64,000 bases of DNA, taken from Dryocosmus kuriphilus (Eukaryota; Arthropoda; Insecta; Hymenoptera; Cynipidae). The position numbers and the translations under genes are program-made. The DNA is taken from the NCBI GenBank assembly GCA_038277395.1, contig CM076190.1:238321177-238385176 (forward strand), in the 5' to 3' direction. Positions within the stretch are counted from its first letter, which is position 1. The number at the start of each line of letters is the position of its first letter. Below the pieces are notes generated by a model that was given only the letters and a program-made list of their open reading frames with translations, made no database searches and was not told where the DNA came from. Shown here in pieces: positions 21,900 through 33,200 of this stretch.

Positions 21900-24036
21900 C
21901 AACCACAAAAACAGAAATTCGCCGCCGTTTTTAAGCATTTCAAAAGAAAGAAAGTTAAATCTTGAAATCACGTTAAGAGATTCTAAATCAAAGTGATCGC
22001 AAACGATAACTCAAGAGGGTAAAAATGAAAAGGCGGGAATGCAGCACAAGTGAGTATCGATGTAAAGTTAGTGCCTCTAGTGCCGATATTAATTTTTTTT
22101 GGATGTAAGTGTATCACATGTAGTTTCGACGATAACAGTAAAGCAGAAAGTATTTTTCTTAGAATTAGTTTGATTTCATAATAATATCCCCACCTGTAAA
22201 ATACTTGTAAAAATCTTATATTGTATACCGTGTATGGCTAGGTTAATCAAATTTTTTAATAAAAATAAAAATAGTAGATCGTTATCGAACTATCCAAAAA
22301 AGTTAAAGAATGTGTTATTAAAAGTTGATTACTCAAAAAAAAAGCAAGTTTAAATGCTGGAAAAAGGCCAAATAGTGCATTTGTTAATTAATTTTGTCTA
22401 AAAAATTATCAAATGTTATCGATTCATAGCAAAAAATCATTGCTAAATAACTCTGTTAGTTCCGTGAAGAAAGAGCCATTTTATTTATAAATACATACAA
22501 TGACAAAAATTTGGTTAAACAATTGTTATTTACAAATAATAAATTTCTTACTGTCATCAAATGTTCTTAAAAATTTAGAAGTTCGTTATTCACAGTTAAT
22601 TGCATCGAAAAAATGAAGTTTGTACCTTCAGAAATAGCCAAATAGTGCATTTGTTAATTGAGGTAGTTTAGACAACTATTAATTTTTATTTGGTGTCCAA
22701 ATATTATACTTAGATTTTATTTCCAAGTAATATATGATCGAGTCCATAGCAAAAAACTTTATTTATTCTATTAAAAATACCTGATATGGATACTTATTTA
22801 TAAAAATTGCTTTTAAAATAACAAATTATTTATTAACTTTTATTAACTCGACTAGAAAATTCTTTTTGTCCATAAATTGTTCAAATCCAGTGCGAATAAA
22901 GTGACTATTCACCGCCAATCACCACAAAACCATTTTCATTCACTTCTTTGCTTATAACAAATTCCATAAATTATTTAACACTTGCATTGCTATTGGACAT
23001 ATTTTTTTGATAGTTGCTTTCAGTTTTCTAGATATTGTTGATTGAATCAAAGCATTTTTCAAAAACCGGTATACATCAAAAGTCAAATTTTCTTTTCATT
23101 TTTGTTATTAAATAAACAAAAAAATAAACAAAAATTTTAAAATCGACAAAGATTCGATGCAAAATTTTATTAGCTTTACTTTTAAAAAAGAGAAGTTGAA
23201 ATCGGATAAAAATAGTGTTCTGAAAATCAATTTGTCGACGGACGTTTTTTTTCCCGCCCGCTGCGCTGCGCTGTGCGCTATGGGGTACGTAGTGTAGCTG
23301 GTGCGAATCTGAAACAAATAAAAATTTTTTACGTAATATAAATGACTGCGGATAGAAAAATACGTAGGGAATTTGAAAAATATTAGTTTTTGTTTGATTG
23401 GCGAGAATTTTAAGTAATTTGTTCGATTTTCGACCAAAAAAGGGAAATAATTTTTGTTAATAACTAATCTTTAAATCAACTTATCAAACATCCGATACGT
23501 ACTTCTCTTCAAAATGATATTGTAAAGATATTTTTAAATTTGTGAATCAAAGGAATGAAAATTGTTGGAGTCATAATGCGTGCCGCTTTGGAAAATCGTG
23601 TTTCAAGAAAAGCGCGTTTATGTCAATTTCTAAAATGTGTTATAGACATGATAAGATGAAAAATTCTGCTATTTCAAACTTACTATTAATCTGCGATCCC
23701 AGGCAAGAAAGCTGCTCTTTCACATTCGAATTTTCTTTTTCATTCTTCTTTCTTTTTCGTTCTCGACGTGCTCGGTAAAGAGCTCAAGATTTGAAAGACA
23801 ACATTTTTTTTGGGTAATTGACTTTTTGTCTCATATTCTAGAAGATTCAAGGCATCTTTTAAGCCAATGAAAAAATCAATTTTTTGAAAATGTCGCAGTG
23901 GTGTTACCCCTTAAATTCTCAAAAAATTTCTTTGTGCTATTTTAAATTCATTGAATAAATCCAGATTAAATTGGATAAATTGTTATTTGCGGAGAGCGCT
24001 GAAATTGTCTGTAGTTTACAGATATATTTTATTATT
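21900..24036. other. Long AT-rich gene-free stretch
   Basis: No gene was seen. A short repeat (GCCAAATAGTGCATTTGTTAATT) occurs near 22370 and 22636 in similar contexts, suggesting an old local duplication of about 270 bases. A small GC-richer spot lies near 23220-23290. Confidence 0.55.
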
Positions 24037-24044
24037 ATATTCAC

Positions 24045-24097
24045 ACTTAGAAATAAGAACAATCGCCAATGATAAGACTACCGTACGAACAACGTTA
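24045..24097 (-). pseudogene. Relic of signal-peptide exon 1 (third family member)
   Basis: On the minus strand GTCTTATCATTGGCGATTGT is followed by TCTTATTTCTAAG and a GTGAATATAATAATA donor region, matching first exons A and B and the start of their introns. The ATG end is missing: the conserved upstream motif (24132-24106) is joined almost directly to the middle of the exon. Without a start codon it cannot make the signal peptide. No exon 3 homologue was found further along on this strand, so only the 5' part of a third copy survives. Confidence 0.7.
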
Positions 24098-24105
24098 TCT
24101 CATGA

Positions 24106-24132
24106 AATATAGGCGTCAAGCTTGTCCTTCAG
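24106..24132 (-). promoter_or_regulatory. Conserved upstream motif beside the exon-1 relic
   Basis: Read on the minus strand it is CTGAAGGACAAGCTTGACGC followed by CTATAT, the same motif as at 1-28 and 14041-14068. Confidence 0.55.
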
Positions 24133-24221
24133 AAATAGTTGTATTCCATAAATAAGTTTCCAGGTAAGAAACTTGGTTATTAAAATCTGAAAATTAAAAA
24201 GACGGATATGACCCTTTCACA

Positions 24222-24432
24222 TTTTTCATCAAATGTTCTAGACACTTTTAGAAAGGTGTTGTTGTATTTTTTTGTCTACTGGCCGTATTTATTTAAGTTA
24301 AAAGTCTAACTACGGTCTTGTCCGTCGACGCCGAACCTCATCAGATTAAGCCATTGATAAAATTTATAACTAGTGTTACAAATAGGATAAGTTTAACTAG
24401 TTATAAAAATAAGGTTTCTTACTTCCAAGATT
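24222..24432 (-). mobile_element. Solo Penelope-type terminal repeat
   Basis: It matches the left arm of the Penelope-like element (26090-26300) over about 200 bases: CTACTGGCCG, GACGCCG.ACCTCATCAGATTAAGC, AGTGTTACAAATAG and AAGGTTTCTTAC all recur in order. No coding sequence is attached. It abuts the truncated end of the LINE ORF1 at about 24435. Confidence 0.75.
24310..24352 (-). ncRNA. Hammerhead ribozyme core, degenerate
   Basis: On the minus strand CTGATGAG (24344-24337) is followed by GTTCG, a loop and CGGAC for stem II, but the usual GAAAC is replaced by AAGAC. The ribozyme is probably inactive. Confidence 0.45.
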
Positions 24433-24439
24433 AGAGATG

Positions 24440-25340
24440 TGTGTGTGTCTCTCCCAAACCAAACTCTATTCCCTTTTCTCCTCTCCTCCCAAGCCCTCTC
24501 TCCTATTAACCATCTTTTCCTTTTCTCCCTTCATGTCATATCTTCATCAATTCTTTCTTTTCTTCCCCTAAACACCTTCTTTTTCCTCATTACCTCTCTC
24601 CTCTCCACTTCACTTCCCAGTTTGACTACGTACATCCTCGCTTTTCCTCCTGTCTTGTTGCTGACCCCCTTTATCTCCTGCACCCTGACATTTGCCCCTA
24701 TGTCCCTCAAAAGCTTCTCCACCTCCTCCTTTCCCGTTTCGCTTTCTACTTGCAATCCTTTTATAACGACATTTCTCCTTTTCTTTTCCCTTTCAAACCC
24801 CTCCATTTTCCTTTCTAACCCACGTACTCTACTTTTCATTCTCTCATTCTCCTCTCTCAAGTTCACATCTCCCTCTTCCCCGTCTCCTCTAATTATTTCC
24901 TCACGATTCTCTTGACGCCCAGCTCTGCATTCTAAGTTACGTACCCTCTCTTCTACCTGCCTTATTACCATTCTCCGTTCTTCCTGCTTTTTTCTCTGTT
25001 CCTCCTCCATCCTCTCTCTAATTTTTGCCACACTTTTTCTTTCTCTTTCTTCCAGAACTTTTCCCATTTCTCCCATTTCTCTTTTATCTTTATGACTATC
25101 CCCTCTGTTCCACTCCCATGTTCCTCCTTTTCCGCTAGCCCTCTACTCGCTACCTTCTCTAACTCTCGGAACATATTTTCCATTGTGTCTTTTGTCTTAT
25201 CTAATGCCTTACCCATGGCCTTATTTGACTCTAGCACCTTATCAATTGGTTTACCAAACTCTAGCCTCTCTGCGTAGCCCCCACTAGCCCCACCTGCCCG
25301 GCTCGTCACTTTATTCATTGCACACTGGGTCACAGTCTCT
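24440..25340 (-). pseudogene. LINE ORF1 (coiled coil plus RRM-like domain)
   Basis: The minus strand encodes a Glu/Lys/Arg-rich coiled-coil region (25333-24860, in two frames with a shift near 25000), then REENERMKSRVRGLERKMEG, and a domain beginning RRNVVIKGLQVES that resembles the RNA-recognition motif of L1-type ORF1 proteins, ending ERREVMRKKKVFRGRKERI before a stop at 24531. ORF1 proteins bind LINE RNA and act as chaperones during reverse transcription. ORF2 does not follow: the element is cut at about 24435 by the Penelope-type repeat. Frameshift and truncation make it a pseudogene. Its missing ORF2 could be of the type seen at 30219-33346. Confidence 0.75.
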
Positions 25341-25950
25341 AATTCCCTTCTTCGGGCACGTATTGCCCTCTAGCGCTCTGTTGCCTCGGTCTCCTCGTAA
25401 TCGGCCTGTTACCCAGTTGCCTGCTAATCTCCTACTTTACCCACTGGCCTTCCGCTCCACTTATTGACCTCTCGCTCCGCTCCCCACGCTCCCCTCACCA
25501 ATCCTTTATCCTTCGCACTATTTACACACAAAAAGACAGTAGTAATTAACAATAACCAAACCTTTCCTCACCATGCGTCTCCCCAGTCTCGTACAACTTC
25601 ACTGTTCTACTCTCTGTCCACCAAACTGCCTAACTAACTTAACTAACTAACAAACTTAAAACCTAACCTCACTCTTCAGCACGCACCATTTTTTTCACTT
25701 TTTCCCTTCTTCCACCTTCCGCGACGCTTCCACTCATTCCTCCCACATACCAAATGCCATAACTCTGCTCACAACCCTTTTTTTTGACCCCACACAACAC
25801 TTGTTCACCTCCAAAGCCAGAAAGATCGCTCAAATGCCTAAACATTTCCCATCACTATCAGCGCCGGAAATGGAAGCCCCGCTGCTACAATAATGTATTT
25901 CTCACAAATCCTAGCGTAAAAATCATCTTCGGAAGTAGCTTTTAAAGCTA
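25341..25950. other. Probable 5' leader of the minus-strand LINE
   Basis: Pyrimidine-rich sequence (purine-rich on the minus strand) continues the composition of the ORF1 region. No separate gene was seen. Confidence 0.4.
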
Positions 25951-25990
25951 ACATCATATATATATATAATATATAACATACATAACAAAA

Positions 25991-26060
<70 letters not shown>

Positions 26061-26062
26061 CA
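25951..26062. repeat. TA-repeat microsatellite
   Basis: Long runs of TA dinucleotides with short interruptions. The reading frame across it (IYIYIYI) is an artefact of the repeat. Confidence 0.9.
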
Positions 26063-26159
26063 AATATAGTTGTTTTTAAGGTTTTGGTCAGATGAATAAT
26101 ATTTAGAAAGGTTTTGTGTTTTGTTGTTTTCTACTGGCCGCATTTTTTATTTAGGTTAG

Positions 26160-26206
26160 AAGGCTAAATACAGTTTCATCCATCGACGCCGGACCTCATC
26201 AGATTA
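26160..26206 (-). ncRNA. Hammerhead ribozyme core in the left Penelope arm
   Basis: On the minus strand CTGATGAG (26202-26195) is followed by GTCCG, loop GCGTCGA, TGGAT (stem II with wobble pairs) and GAAAC (26177-26173). All conserved core bases are present. Hammerheads with a very short stem III are known from Penelope-like element terminal repeats. Confidence 0.7.
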
Positions 26207-26512
26207 AGCTGTTAGTGAAACTTATAATCAGTGTTACAAATAGTATAAATTTAACTACTTATAAAAAAAAGGTTTCTTACCTCGAAGATTAGAGGTTAGA
26301 GTGAGACACAAACATTGTAGATTCATTAGTATTCATATGTATGACAAGGAAATAAGATCAAGCTTAATCCAAGATAAAATTCTTTAAGAACGGTTAAAAA
26401 CATTAAATATTAAGCTGGACTTGAGTTTTACCCATGACCTCAGTTTATGTGTATTTTTTTAATAATATACTTCTTTTTGGGCAAGCGCCATGTTTACTTA
26501 CATGGAACCTAA

Positions 26513-26879
26513 ATGAAACTTAAATGGAACGAAGTTAAACAAAATACCAATCTCGATAAAGATACCTTCATTGAACTATTAGAGTATTTCTCAAACAATG
26601 CTTTTTTTGTACACAATAATAAATTTTATAGACCTCCTATCTCATCTGCAATAGCAGACTTAGTAATGGGAAACTTTGAGAAGAAAATTTTTAAAAAAAC
26701 TTCCTTACAACATTAAATTTTTCTACAGATATGTCGATGATATTTTGGCATGTATTCCAACCAACAAAGTAACAGATTCACATGAAAAACTTAACAAATA
26801 CAACAATGGAATTCAATTCGCTGTAGAAAGAGAACTGAAAGATAGAATCAACTTTCTAAATGTCACAATAAATAAATAA
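26513..26879 (+). pseudogene. Penelope-like reverse transcriptase, C-terminal part
   Basis: The first frame (26513-26716) has TFIELLEYFSNNAFFVHNNK and PPISSAIADLVMG, matching the fingers and palm of Penelope reverse transcriptases. A frameshift near 26690 leads to FFYRYVDDILACIP (26717-26760), which holds the two catalytic aspartates, then INFLNVTI. A second shift lies in an AATA run at 26866-26884. The upstream half of the domain is absent. The enzyme would copy element RNA at a nicked target, but this copy cannot. Confidence 0.85.
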
Positions 26880-26884
26880 ATAAT

Positions 26885-27613
26885 AGACTTACTCTAAATT
26901 GGTACCAAAAACCAACATGGTCTAGAAGATACCTACACTTCCATTCATATTGCGATTTTAAATACAAAATAATCCCAATCAACTCTCTATTTGTCAGAGA
27001 AATTAAATTGTCTGACCCTAAATTTTGGGACAACAACATAAAATTAATAAAAAGCACACTTTTGAACAACAAATGTCCTTCAAAACTTATATACAAACAT
27101 ACTAAAAACAAATTTGAACAAATTAATGAACAACATAGTACCTTAAATGAGCCTCTTTTAAGAAACAATAATACATTCACAGTTATTCCTTATATTGAAC
27201 ACGTCAAAAAGAAAGCAATTAAAGTTTGCAAAAACATAGACTTAAACGTAGTTTTTGTCTCAAATAAATATAAACTTAAATGTTTTAATACAGGAAAAGG
27301 TCCAATTAAAACAGATCAAAAATCCTGTGTTTCGTATGTTGTTGACTGTAAGGGTTGTGATGGTATTTATATTGGACAAACGGGAAGAAATACTTACACA
27401 CGCATGAAAAAACACATATATGATTGCAAAAATGATGACAGAAACACATCATTAGTGAAACATTCTCATAAAAGCAACCATCAATCCTTAAACATAGAAT
27501 CTTGGATGCCGAAAAAGATTATAAAAAGGGAATGTTCAATGAAATGTACTGCATCAAAAAGTACAGTAGATCACTTAACACATAAACAGATATATACAAT
27601 TCCTCAGTCATAA
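26885..27613 (+). CDS. Penelope-like element: connector and GIY-YIG endonuclease
   Basis: The frame is open from about 26885 to the stop at 27613. It includes NWYQKPTWSRRYLHFHSYC and then FKYKIIPINSLFVREIKLSD, the usual post-palm region. A Cys-rich lead-in follows (SCVSYVVDCKGC), then the GIY-YIG nuclease motif GIYIGQTGRNTYTRMKKH near 27362-27415 with catalytic-type Arg residues, and LVKHSHKSNH. In active elements this nuclease nicks the target DNA. It is part of the same polyprotein as the reverse transcriptase but lies after a frameshift. Confidence 0.85.
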   Translation, partial: RLTLNWYQKPTWSRRYLHFHSYCDFKYKIIPINSLFVREIKLSDPKFWDNNIKLIKSTLLNNKCPSKLIYKHTKNKFEQINEQHSTLNEPLLRNNNTFTVIPYIEHVKKKAIKVCKNIDLNVVFVSNKYKLKCFNTGKGPIKTDQKSCVSYVVDCKGCDGIYIGQTGRNTYTRMKKHIYDCKNDDRNTSLVKHSHKSNHQSLNIESWMPKKIIKRECSMKCTASKSTVDHLTHKQIYTIPQS

Positions 27614-28404
27614 ATATGAACACCTGATAGAAACGACAAATTACAAACAGGAATTTTAAAAAAGCCCGAACTTAAAACTTCTGTAAACTTAACTTTTTAA
27701 AACTTTTAACAAACACTTGTCCATTTAGGGTTATACATATGATATTAAATAATCTGATGTTACAATTTTATCTCTACGAATTTTCTTAAGATTGTAAACA
27801 CGTGACGTCACACTTCGATACACCATGTTACCTACGAACCTTAATTTGTTTTATGAAACACCTTACCTTTGTATATCTTGACCACTTCGAAGCTATTAAC
27901 AAATCTTATCCATTTAGAGTTATATCTATTTTTGAATTACACAATTCATAATTTCAATCTTTATGAGTAATTTCTAAAATTGTAAAATATGATGTGAGTC
28001 TCCAATTTACACCTTGTATCCATAGACCTTGATTTTGTCGTAACTGAGCACCTTACTCGTTTATGTAGCCCCGACCATGTAACTCGAAATCAGTTACCGA
28101 TGAGTTCAGTGGAAGTATACATGGCGCTTGCCCAAAAAGAAGTATATTACTAAAAAAAGATGCAAAAAGTGAGATCATGGGTAAAACTCAAGTTTACCAT
28201 AATATTCAACGTTTCCAACCGTTTTTAAAGAATTGTGTCTTGGATTAATCTAGATCTTATTGCCCTTGTCATACATGCGAGTACTAATGCATTTACAATG
28301 TTTGTGTCGCACTCTAATCTCTAATCTTCGAGGTGAGAAACCTTATTTTTATAAGCAGTTCAATTTATACTATTTTTAACACTAGTTAGAAATTTCATTA
28401 ACAG

Positions 28405-28455
28405 CTTAATCTGATGAGGTCCGGCGTCGACGGAAGAAACTATAGTTAACCTTTT
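28405..28455 (+). ncRNA. Hammerhead ribozyme core in the right Penelope arm
   Basis: CTGATGAG (28411-28418), stem II GTCCG/CGGA, and GAAAC (28436-28440) followed by TATAGTT, which allows the minimal stem III seen in Penelope-type hammerheads. It mirrors the left-arm ribozyme, as expected for inverted repeats. Confidence 0.7.
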
Positions 28456-28859
28456 AACCTAAGTAAATACGGCCAGTAGACAACAAAAAAAAACCCTCCC
28501 TAAATATTATTCATCTAGCTAAAACCTTAACAACAACTATATATGATCTAGAAACTGTTCAAGGAATTATTAATTTCTGGGAAAATTAAGCTTTTCTAAA
28601 ATTTTACATCCATGTGAAACCTAACTTCTTGAAATTCCGAACTTTTGGCGATATGCAAACACGAGCTGACTTTGCTCGAAGCGACCTTATTAGCTCTCGA
28701 TGACGAGAAAAATTGCGCAAAACGTATAAGAGTCTGATAGGCTTTTAGATGCTAAAATCTACCAGACAGACTCAGCATATACTCCGGAAATTTCCGATTC
28801 TAGAAAAACAACTGTTTATGTATAAAATGTATTCTTTTGTCACTTTTACAGGATCACAA

Positions 28860-29320
28860 CAGTACAAGAACATTGTCCACCATCATGTCTTCTTGTTGAT
28901 TTCTTCGACTCACTCTTGGTTTGATGATTAAGAAGATTATACGATGAAACTAACAATAAAACAGGTGCCAAGACCTTAATTGAATACGGGTATATTTGTA
29001 TTCCATTAAAGTCTTGGTACCAGAATTATTGATAATCAGAAGATTATTGTTCACCGTTATGTCTTCCTATAGATTTTGTCGATTCAATCTTGGTCTGCTG
29101 ATCAAGAAAATTATACGACGAATGTAACAATAAAACAGGTGACAAGACCTTAATGGAATACGTGTACATTTTTATTCCATTAAAGTCTCGGTACCAGAAT
29201 TAGTGACAATTGTAGAAGAATATTGTCCATCATGTCTTCATGTTGATTTCTTCGAATCACTCGCGGTCTTTTGATCTAGAAAATTGCACGCTGAAATTTA
29301 CAATAAAACTAATTTCAATA
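28860..29320 (+). repeat. Tandem repeat of about 175 bp, 2.5 copies
   Basis: Units begin near 28872, 29045 and 29222 with ATTGTCCACCATCATG-like sequence. They contain TCTTGGT.TG.TGAT.AAGAA, CAATAAAACAGG and an internal inverted repeat (CAAGACCTTAAT facing ATTAAAGTCTTGG). The third unit ends after the AATAAAAC part. No protein is encoded. Confidence 0.75.
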
Positions 29321-29589
29321 GTGTTAGCAACGAATTAAAAGATGTTTACAACAGCTTGCATCTATTGTACAAAATTATAAGTTAAACAATTATTTAATGT
29401 TTAACAGTAAGTGTACTGCTCAAACATGCAGAATATTTATTTTTAAAAAAGTGCTTTGGATTCTTAGCATTTCTTTTGAAAGCTATAGACCATTTCAAAT
29501 AAAACGACGGATTCTAATATAGCCAAAACACTGTTGTACACTCAAATGCAAGCAACTAAACCTTCCTTTTTAAATATCTTCGTATAGAA

Positions 29590-29810
29590 GTAATTTCTGA
29601 CTATAATAATATTAAGAAACTAGTGTGTAAGGTGTCAATTTTTTCGATTTTACTGATCATTCTACTTTCTTAAAAAAGCTATCAAGTTTTCGTTCCTCAA
29701 AGAGGAAACTCATCAGGACAAATACATGGATTCTTCATCATCATGTCCAGAAAATTTGTTGATTACACATAGAGCCGTTTCATAAAAAACATAAAATCAG
29801 TATTAAAATT
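29590..29810 (-). mobile_element. Left arm of a second inverted Penelope-type repeat pair
   Basis: The reverse complement of this stretch matches 35175-35350 (TCTGGACATGATGATGAAGAAT, TTCCTCTTTGA, AATCGAAAAAATTGACA). The geometry is the same as in the 26-28.5 kb element: minus-oriented ribozyme on the left arm, plus-oriented on the right. The DNA between the arms is a LINE and a minisatellite, so the Penelope coding part is lost or was replaced. Confidence 0.65.
29680..29722 (-). ncRNA. Hammerhead ribozyme core
   Basis: On the minus strand CTGATGAG (29716-29709), then TTTCCTC, a short loop, GAGGAAC (stem II with one bulged base) and GAAAAC. The conserved catalytic bases are present except for one extra A after GAAA. 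Confidence 0.6.
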
Positions 29811-30218
29811 ATAACTCATTGTATTTATAAGTTTGTTAAGAGAAGTCATCTTCTCTAAGTAGGATTTTAAAAATGATACAAGAAAAAATAAGAACAAAAT
29901 CGTGGTCTACGAAGCGATGTTAACGCCATTTCGATTTTTATCTGTGGATGTTAACATTGCCTCTCATTTCTCTCAGTTATCTTATGCCTATTTTAGCTTT
30001 TTGCTTGACACTTTTGTGCCTTTTCATTCGCCATTTTTCTCTTTACCTTTCGCTTGCCAGTTTTTGTGCCTTTTCGCTCGCAAATTTTTGTCTCTTTCCA
30101 ACTTACTATAATTTCTCTTATATGTCCTTTGCATTTTACATTTCTTTCCTTATGTCTGTTATCGATTAATCTACCTCTTCCCCCCTAATTCTCCTCTCTC
30201 ATCACTTTATTTTCTCTT

Positions 30219-33200
30219 TTACAGTTTCCTTAACCACTCCACCACCTCTATATTTCCCTTTTCATTATAGATCTTTCCCATTGACATGCATCCTCCTTCT
30301 ACTTTTTCACAATCTTTTAACCAGTGCTTAAACTTTGCTCTACCTCTCTCACAAATCATGCATTTTCTTTCTTCTTCTTTTGCCCAGTACTTATTCCATT
30401 CTACCGTGCTTCCACACCTCGCTCTTGCGGTCACTTTCTGGTATCCTCTTTCCCCATTCTTCTCCAGATACTTTGCTATACCCTCTATTTTTATCCAGAC
30501 GTATTTTTCATTATATCTTGTTTCCTTTATTTTATTTTATATTATTTGTTTTAACACTTCCCTATCCCTATGTATTAAATCTTGTTGTACGTTTATTCCC
30601 TTTTAGTGTTCTCTTCTCACTAATTGCCTTGACCAACCTTTCCTATTTAAATATTTTTCTCTCTCTTCAAATCCCTTTCTCCCTCCTAATCCCAATTCCC
30701 TCTCTTCTAGGCATGCTTTAACTATTATTCTTCCGTTACTTTCCAATACTTTTTCTTCAAATTTACATGCTCTATTCGCTGCTCTTACCTTCACTTTCTG
30801 CCTATCAACCTCTTTCAGTACTGTGTACCAAAGCGTGCATCTGTCCAGTCCCAGCGTCCATCTAATAAATTTTTCATATAGTCTTTCCACTTCTTCATAT
30901 ACCCTCCACCCCCAAATTTCCACTCCGTACAGTAATACACTCATCACTAAGGCCTCATGCATTCTCATTCTTCTCTTAAAATCATCTTTAAATCATTTTT
31001 TTCCTATTCCCCACATCTTTTTGATCACTATTATTTCTACTTTACTCTTTCTATCACATGACCTCTAATATTCCCATTTTCTTAAATAAAAATCCTAAAT
31101 AAACAAATTCCTTTACTTCTTCAATCTCTTCTTCTCGCCACTGCCATACACCATAATTTTTTCTTTTACCGCCACCTTTATTGAAAACCATTACCTTCGA
31201 CTTATTTACATTCAGTGTTAATTTCTTTTCCCTCAAATATCTCTCTAATCTTTCATCATGCTTCTGAAAATCTCGCCCTCTTTCGCTAGTAACACAATAT
31301 CATCTGCGTATGCGAGAGACCAGAACATTTTCTTTTCTACCACTAACCCCCCTTCTAATTCACTTCAAATAGTAGTGGTCTCATCGGACAGCCCTATCTC
31401 AACACTAACTCTATCCAGAACTTTTCTGATGTTTCATTTCCCCTTCTTACCTTATTCCTGGTTTCCTTGTAAATTTCTCTTACCCATTCTATTAAATTCT
31501 CCTTTATTCCTCTTTCCTTCATTATCTTCTACATTTTTTTTCCGATTAACCGATGGGAATGCGGCCTTTAAATCTACGAAAAACGCACATACCTTTCCCC
31601 CTTTTCGACCTGTCTCCTTTTCTACCACATGTTGTAGTACAAATATATTTTCCATCGTATGTCTGCCCTCTCTAAAACCGGCTTGACACTTCGGAAGTAT
31701 CCCTTTGGTTTCTGTCTCTGTCTTTAACCTTTCTGTCGAAACCATCGCATGTACCTTGTACACTGTGTTCAAAAGTGTTATCCCCCTGTAATTATCAACA
31801 TTCCCTTTATCTCTTTTCTTGTATATGGGTGTTATCAATCCTGCCTTCCACTCCTCTGGAAACCCCTCCACCTTCCAAACTCTTTTCACCACCTCTTTCA
31901 GTTTCCTTCTCATTTCCCCACTGTTGTAAAGCCATACCTAGTTACTTAGCGCATCACTATCCCCTGTCTTCCCTTTTTTTAGCCTATTCAATTGGACTTC
32001 TATTTATTAATCCCCTAACTCCTTTTCCTTTTCCTCTCGTTTCGTTCTCTGCCAGTTATCCGTTTTCCTTTCCTCTGAACCTCTAAAAATTTCTTTGAAA
32101 TATCTCCTCCACTCTGCGATTTTTATCTTAGAACTTATTCCCTCCTGTTTCTTTCTCATTTTATTTATAAACTTCCACGCCTCCCCTTCCGTTTTAATGC
32201 TACTAATTTCTGCCTCTATTTCTTTTTGTTCCTTTCCTCCTTTCTCTTACCTAAATCTGTATACTCCTTCCTGACTTTTACATATTTCGAACTAACTTCC
32301 CTTTTTCCAGTTCTTATAAGTTTTCTTTTCTTCTTTTTTCTTTTTCCTGCATTCGCTATTCTACCATGGATTTGTCCAGTTTTTATCCTTTCCCTTCCTA
32401 ATTTTAAACTTTTTAACTTTCCTATCCTTTTTCACCTTTGTATTTAATTCTTCCCGCAATTCTAATAACTCTACCTTCTCATATTCCACTTTTCTTGTCC
32501 TTTCTCTATATTCCTTCCTTGTTTTTTGCATCCACATACCTTTCTCTACTACTTCTGCCCCTGATTTCCTCTTTTCCTTATCGATTCTGCTTCTGATTCA
32601 CACTCCTAATGGTTAGTGATCCGATTCCGCCCTAGGCTTTACCTTCATTGTTCTTATATTTTTCCAAACCTCTGTATTTACTATAACGTAGTCTATTATT
32701 GTAGACTCATTGGCTCTTACATACGTATATTCTCCTTTCTCACCTCCTTTTCTATTTCCATTTAGTATAAACCAACCCCTTTCTTCCACTAAACCTAAAA
32801 GTTCCTTTCCCACTTTATTAATCGTATCGTCTTTTGTACTTCTCTCGTTATACTCTCCATTCACGTAAACATTTCCTCTCTTTCCTATTCTTGCATTCCA
32901 ATCCCCCACCCCCCCTACTATTAAAATCTCTTCTTCTTCCTCTCTTATGTAATTCTCTAATTATTTACTTTTTCTTTTCATTTTATTCCCGTTATAAATT
33001 GTCACTATCCTATGCCACATTCCTTTTATTTTTACCCTTCTTTCTTGTAAACCGTCTACTGCATTTCTCTCTACTACCTTTTCTTCAAAACCTTCCTTGA
33101 TACCCTTTATAATTCCTCCACTGGCCATAGCTTTGTCCTTCTTTCTTATAGTCCCTTGTAGTTCCCATCTACGCCCATCCGGTAATATACCTCTTGCCTT

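Larger units (their letters stand above)
26062..28548 (+). mobile_element. Penelope-like element with inverted terminal repeats
   Basis: Two arms of about 435 bases in inverted orientation (26062-26500 and 28112-28548) enclose a coding region. They match from ATAGTTGTTTTTAAGGTTTTG at the left edge to GGGCAAGCGCCATGT at the inner end. Inside are the C-terminal half of a reverse transcriptase and a GIY-YIG nuclease, the diagnostic pair of Penelope-like elements. The N-terminal half of the reverse transcriptase is missing and there are two frameshifts, so it is a truncated copy. Inverted pseudo-LTRs are a known arrangement in this group. Confidence 0.88.

Noticed and set aside
24439..24915. 158-residue plus-strand open frame
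   Set aside because: Ser/Leu/Phe/Pro-rich translation of the antisense of a Glu/Lys/Arg-rich LINE ORF1; the minus-strand reading explains it.
25838..26143. 101-residue minus-strand frame with IYIYIY runs
   Set aside because: Translation of a TA microsatellite.
28860..29320. CRISPR-like direct repeats
   Set aside because: Units of about 175 bases with whole-unit similarity are a satellite; no short repeat with unique spacers, and the DNA is eukaryotic.
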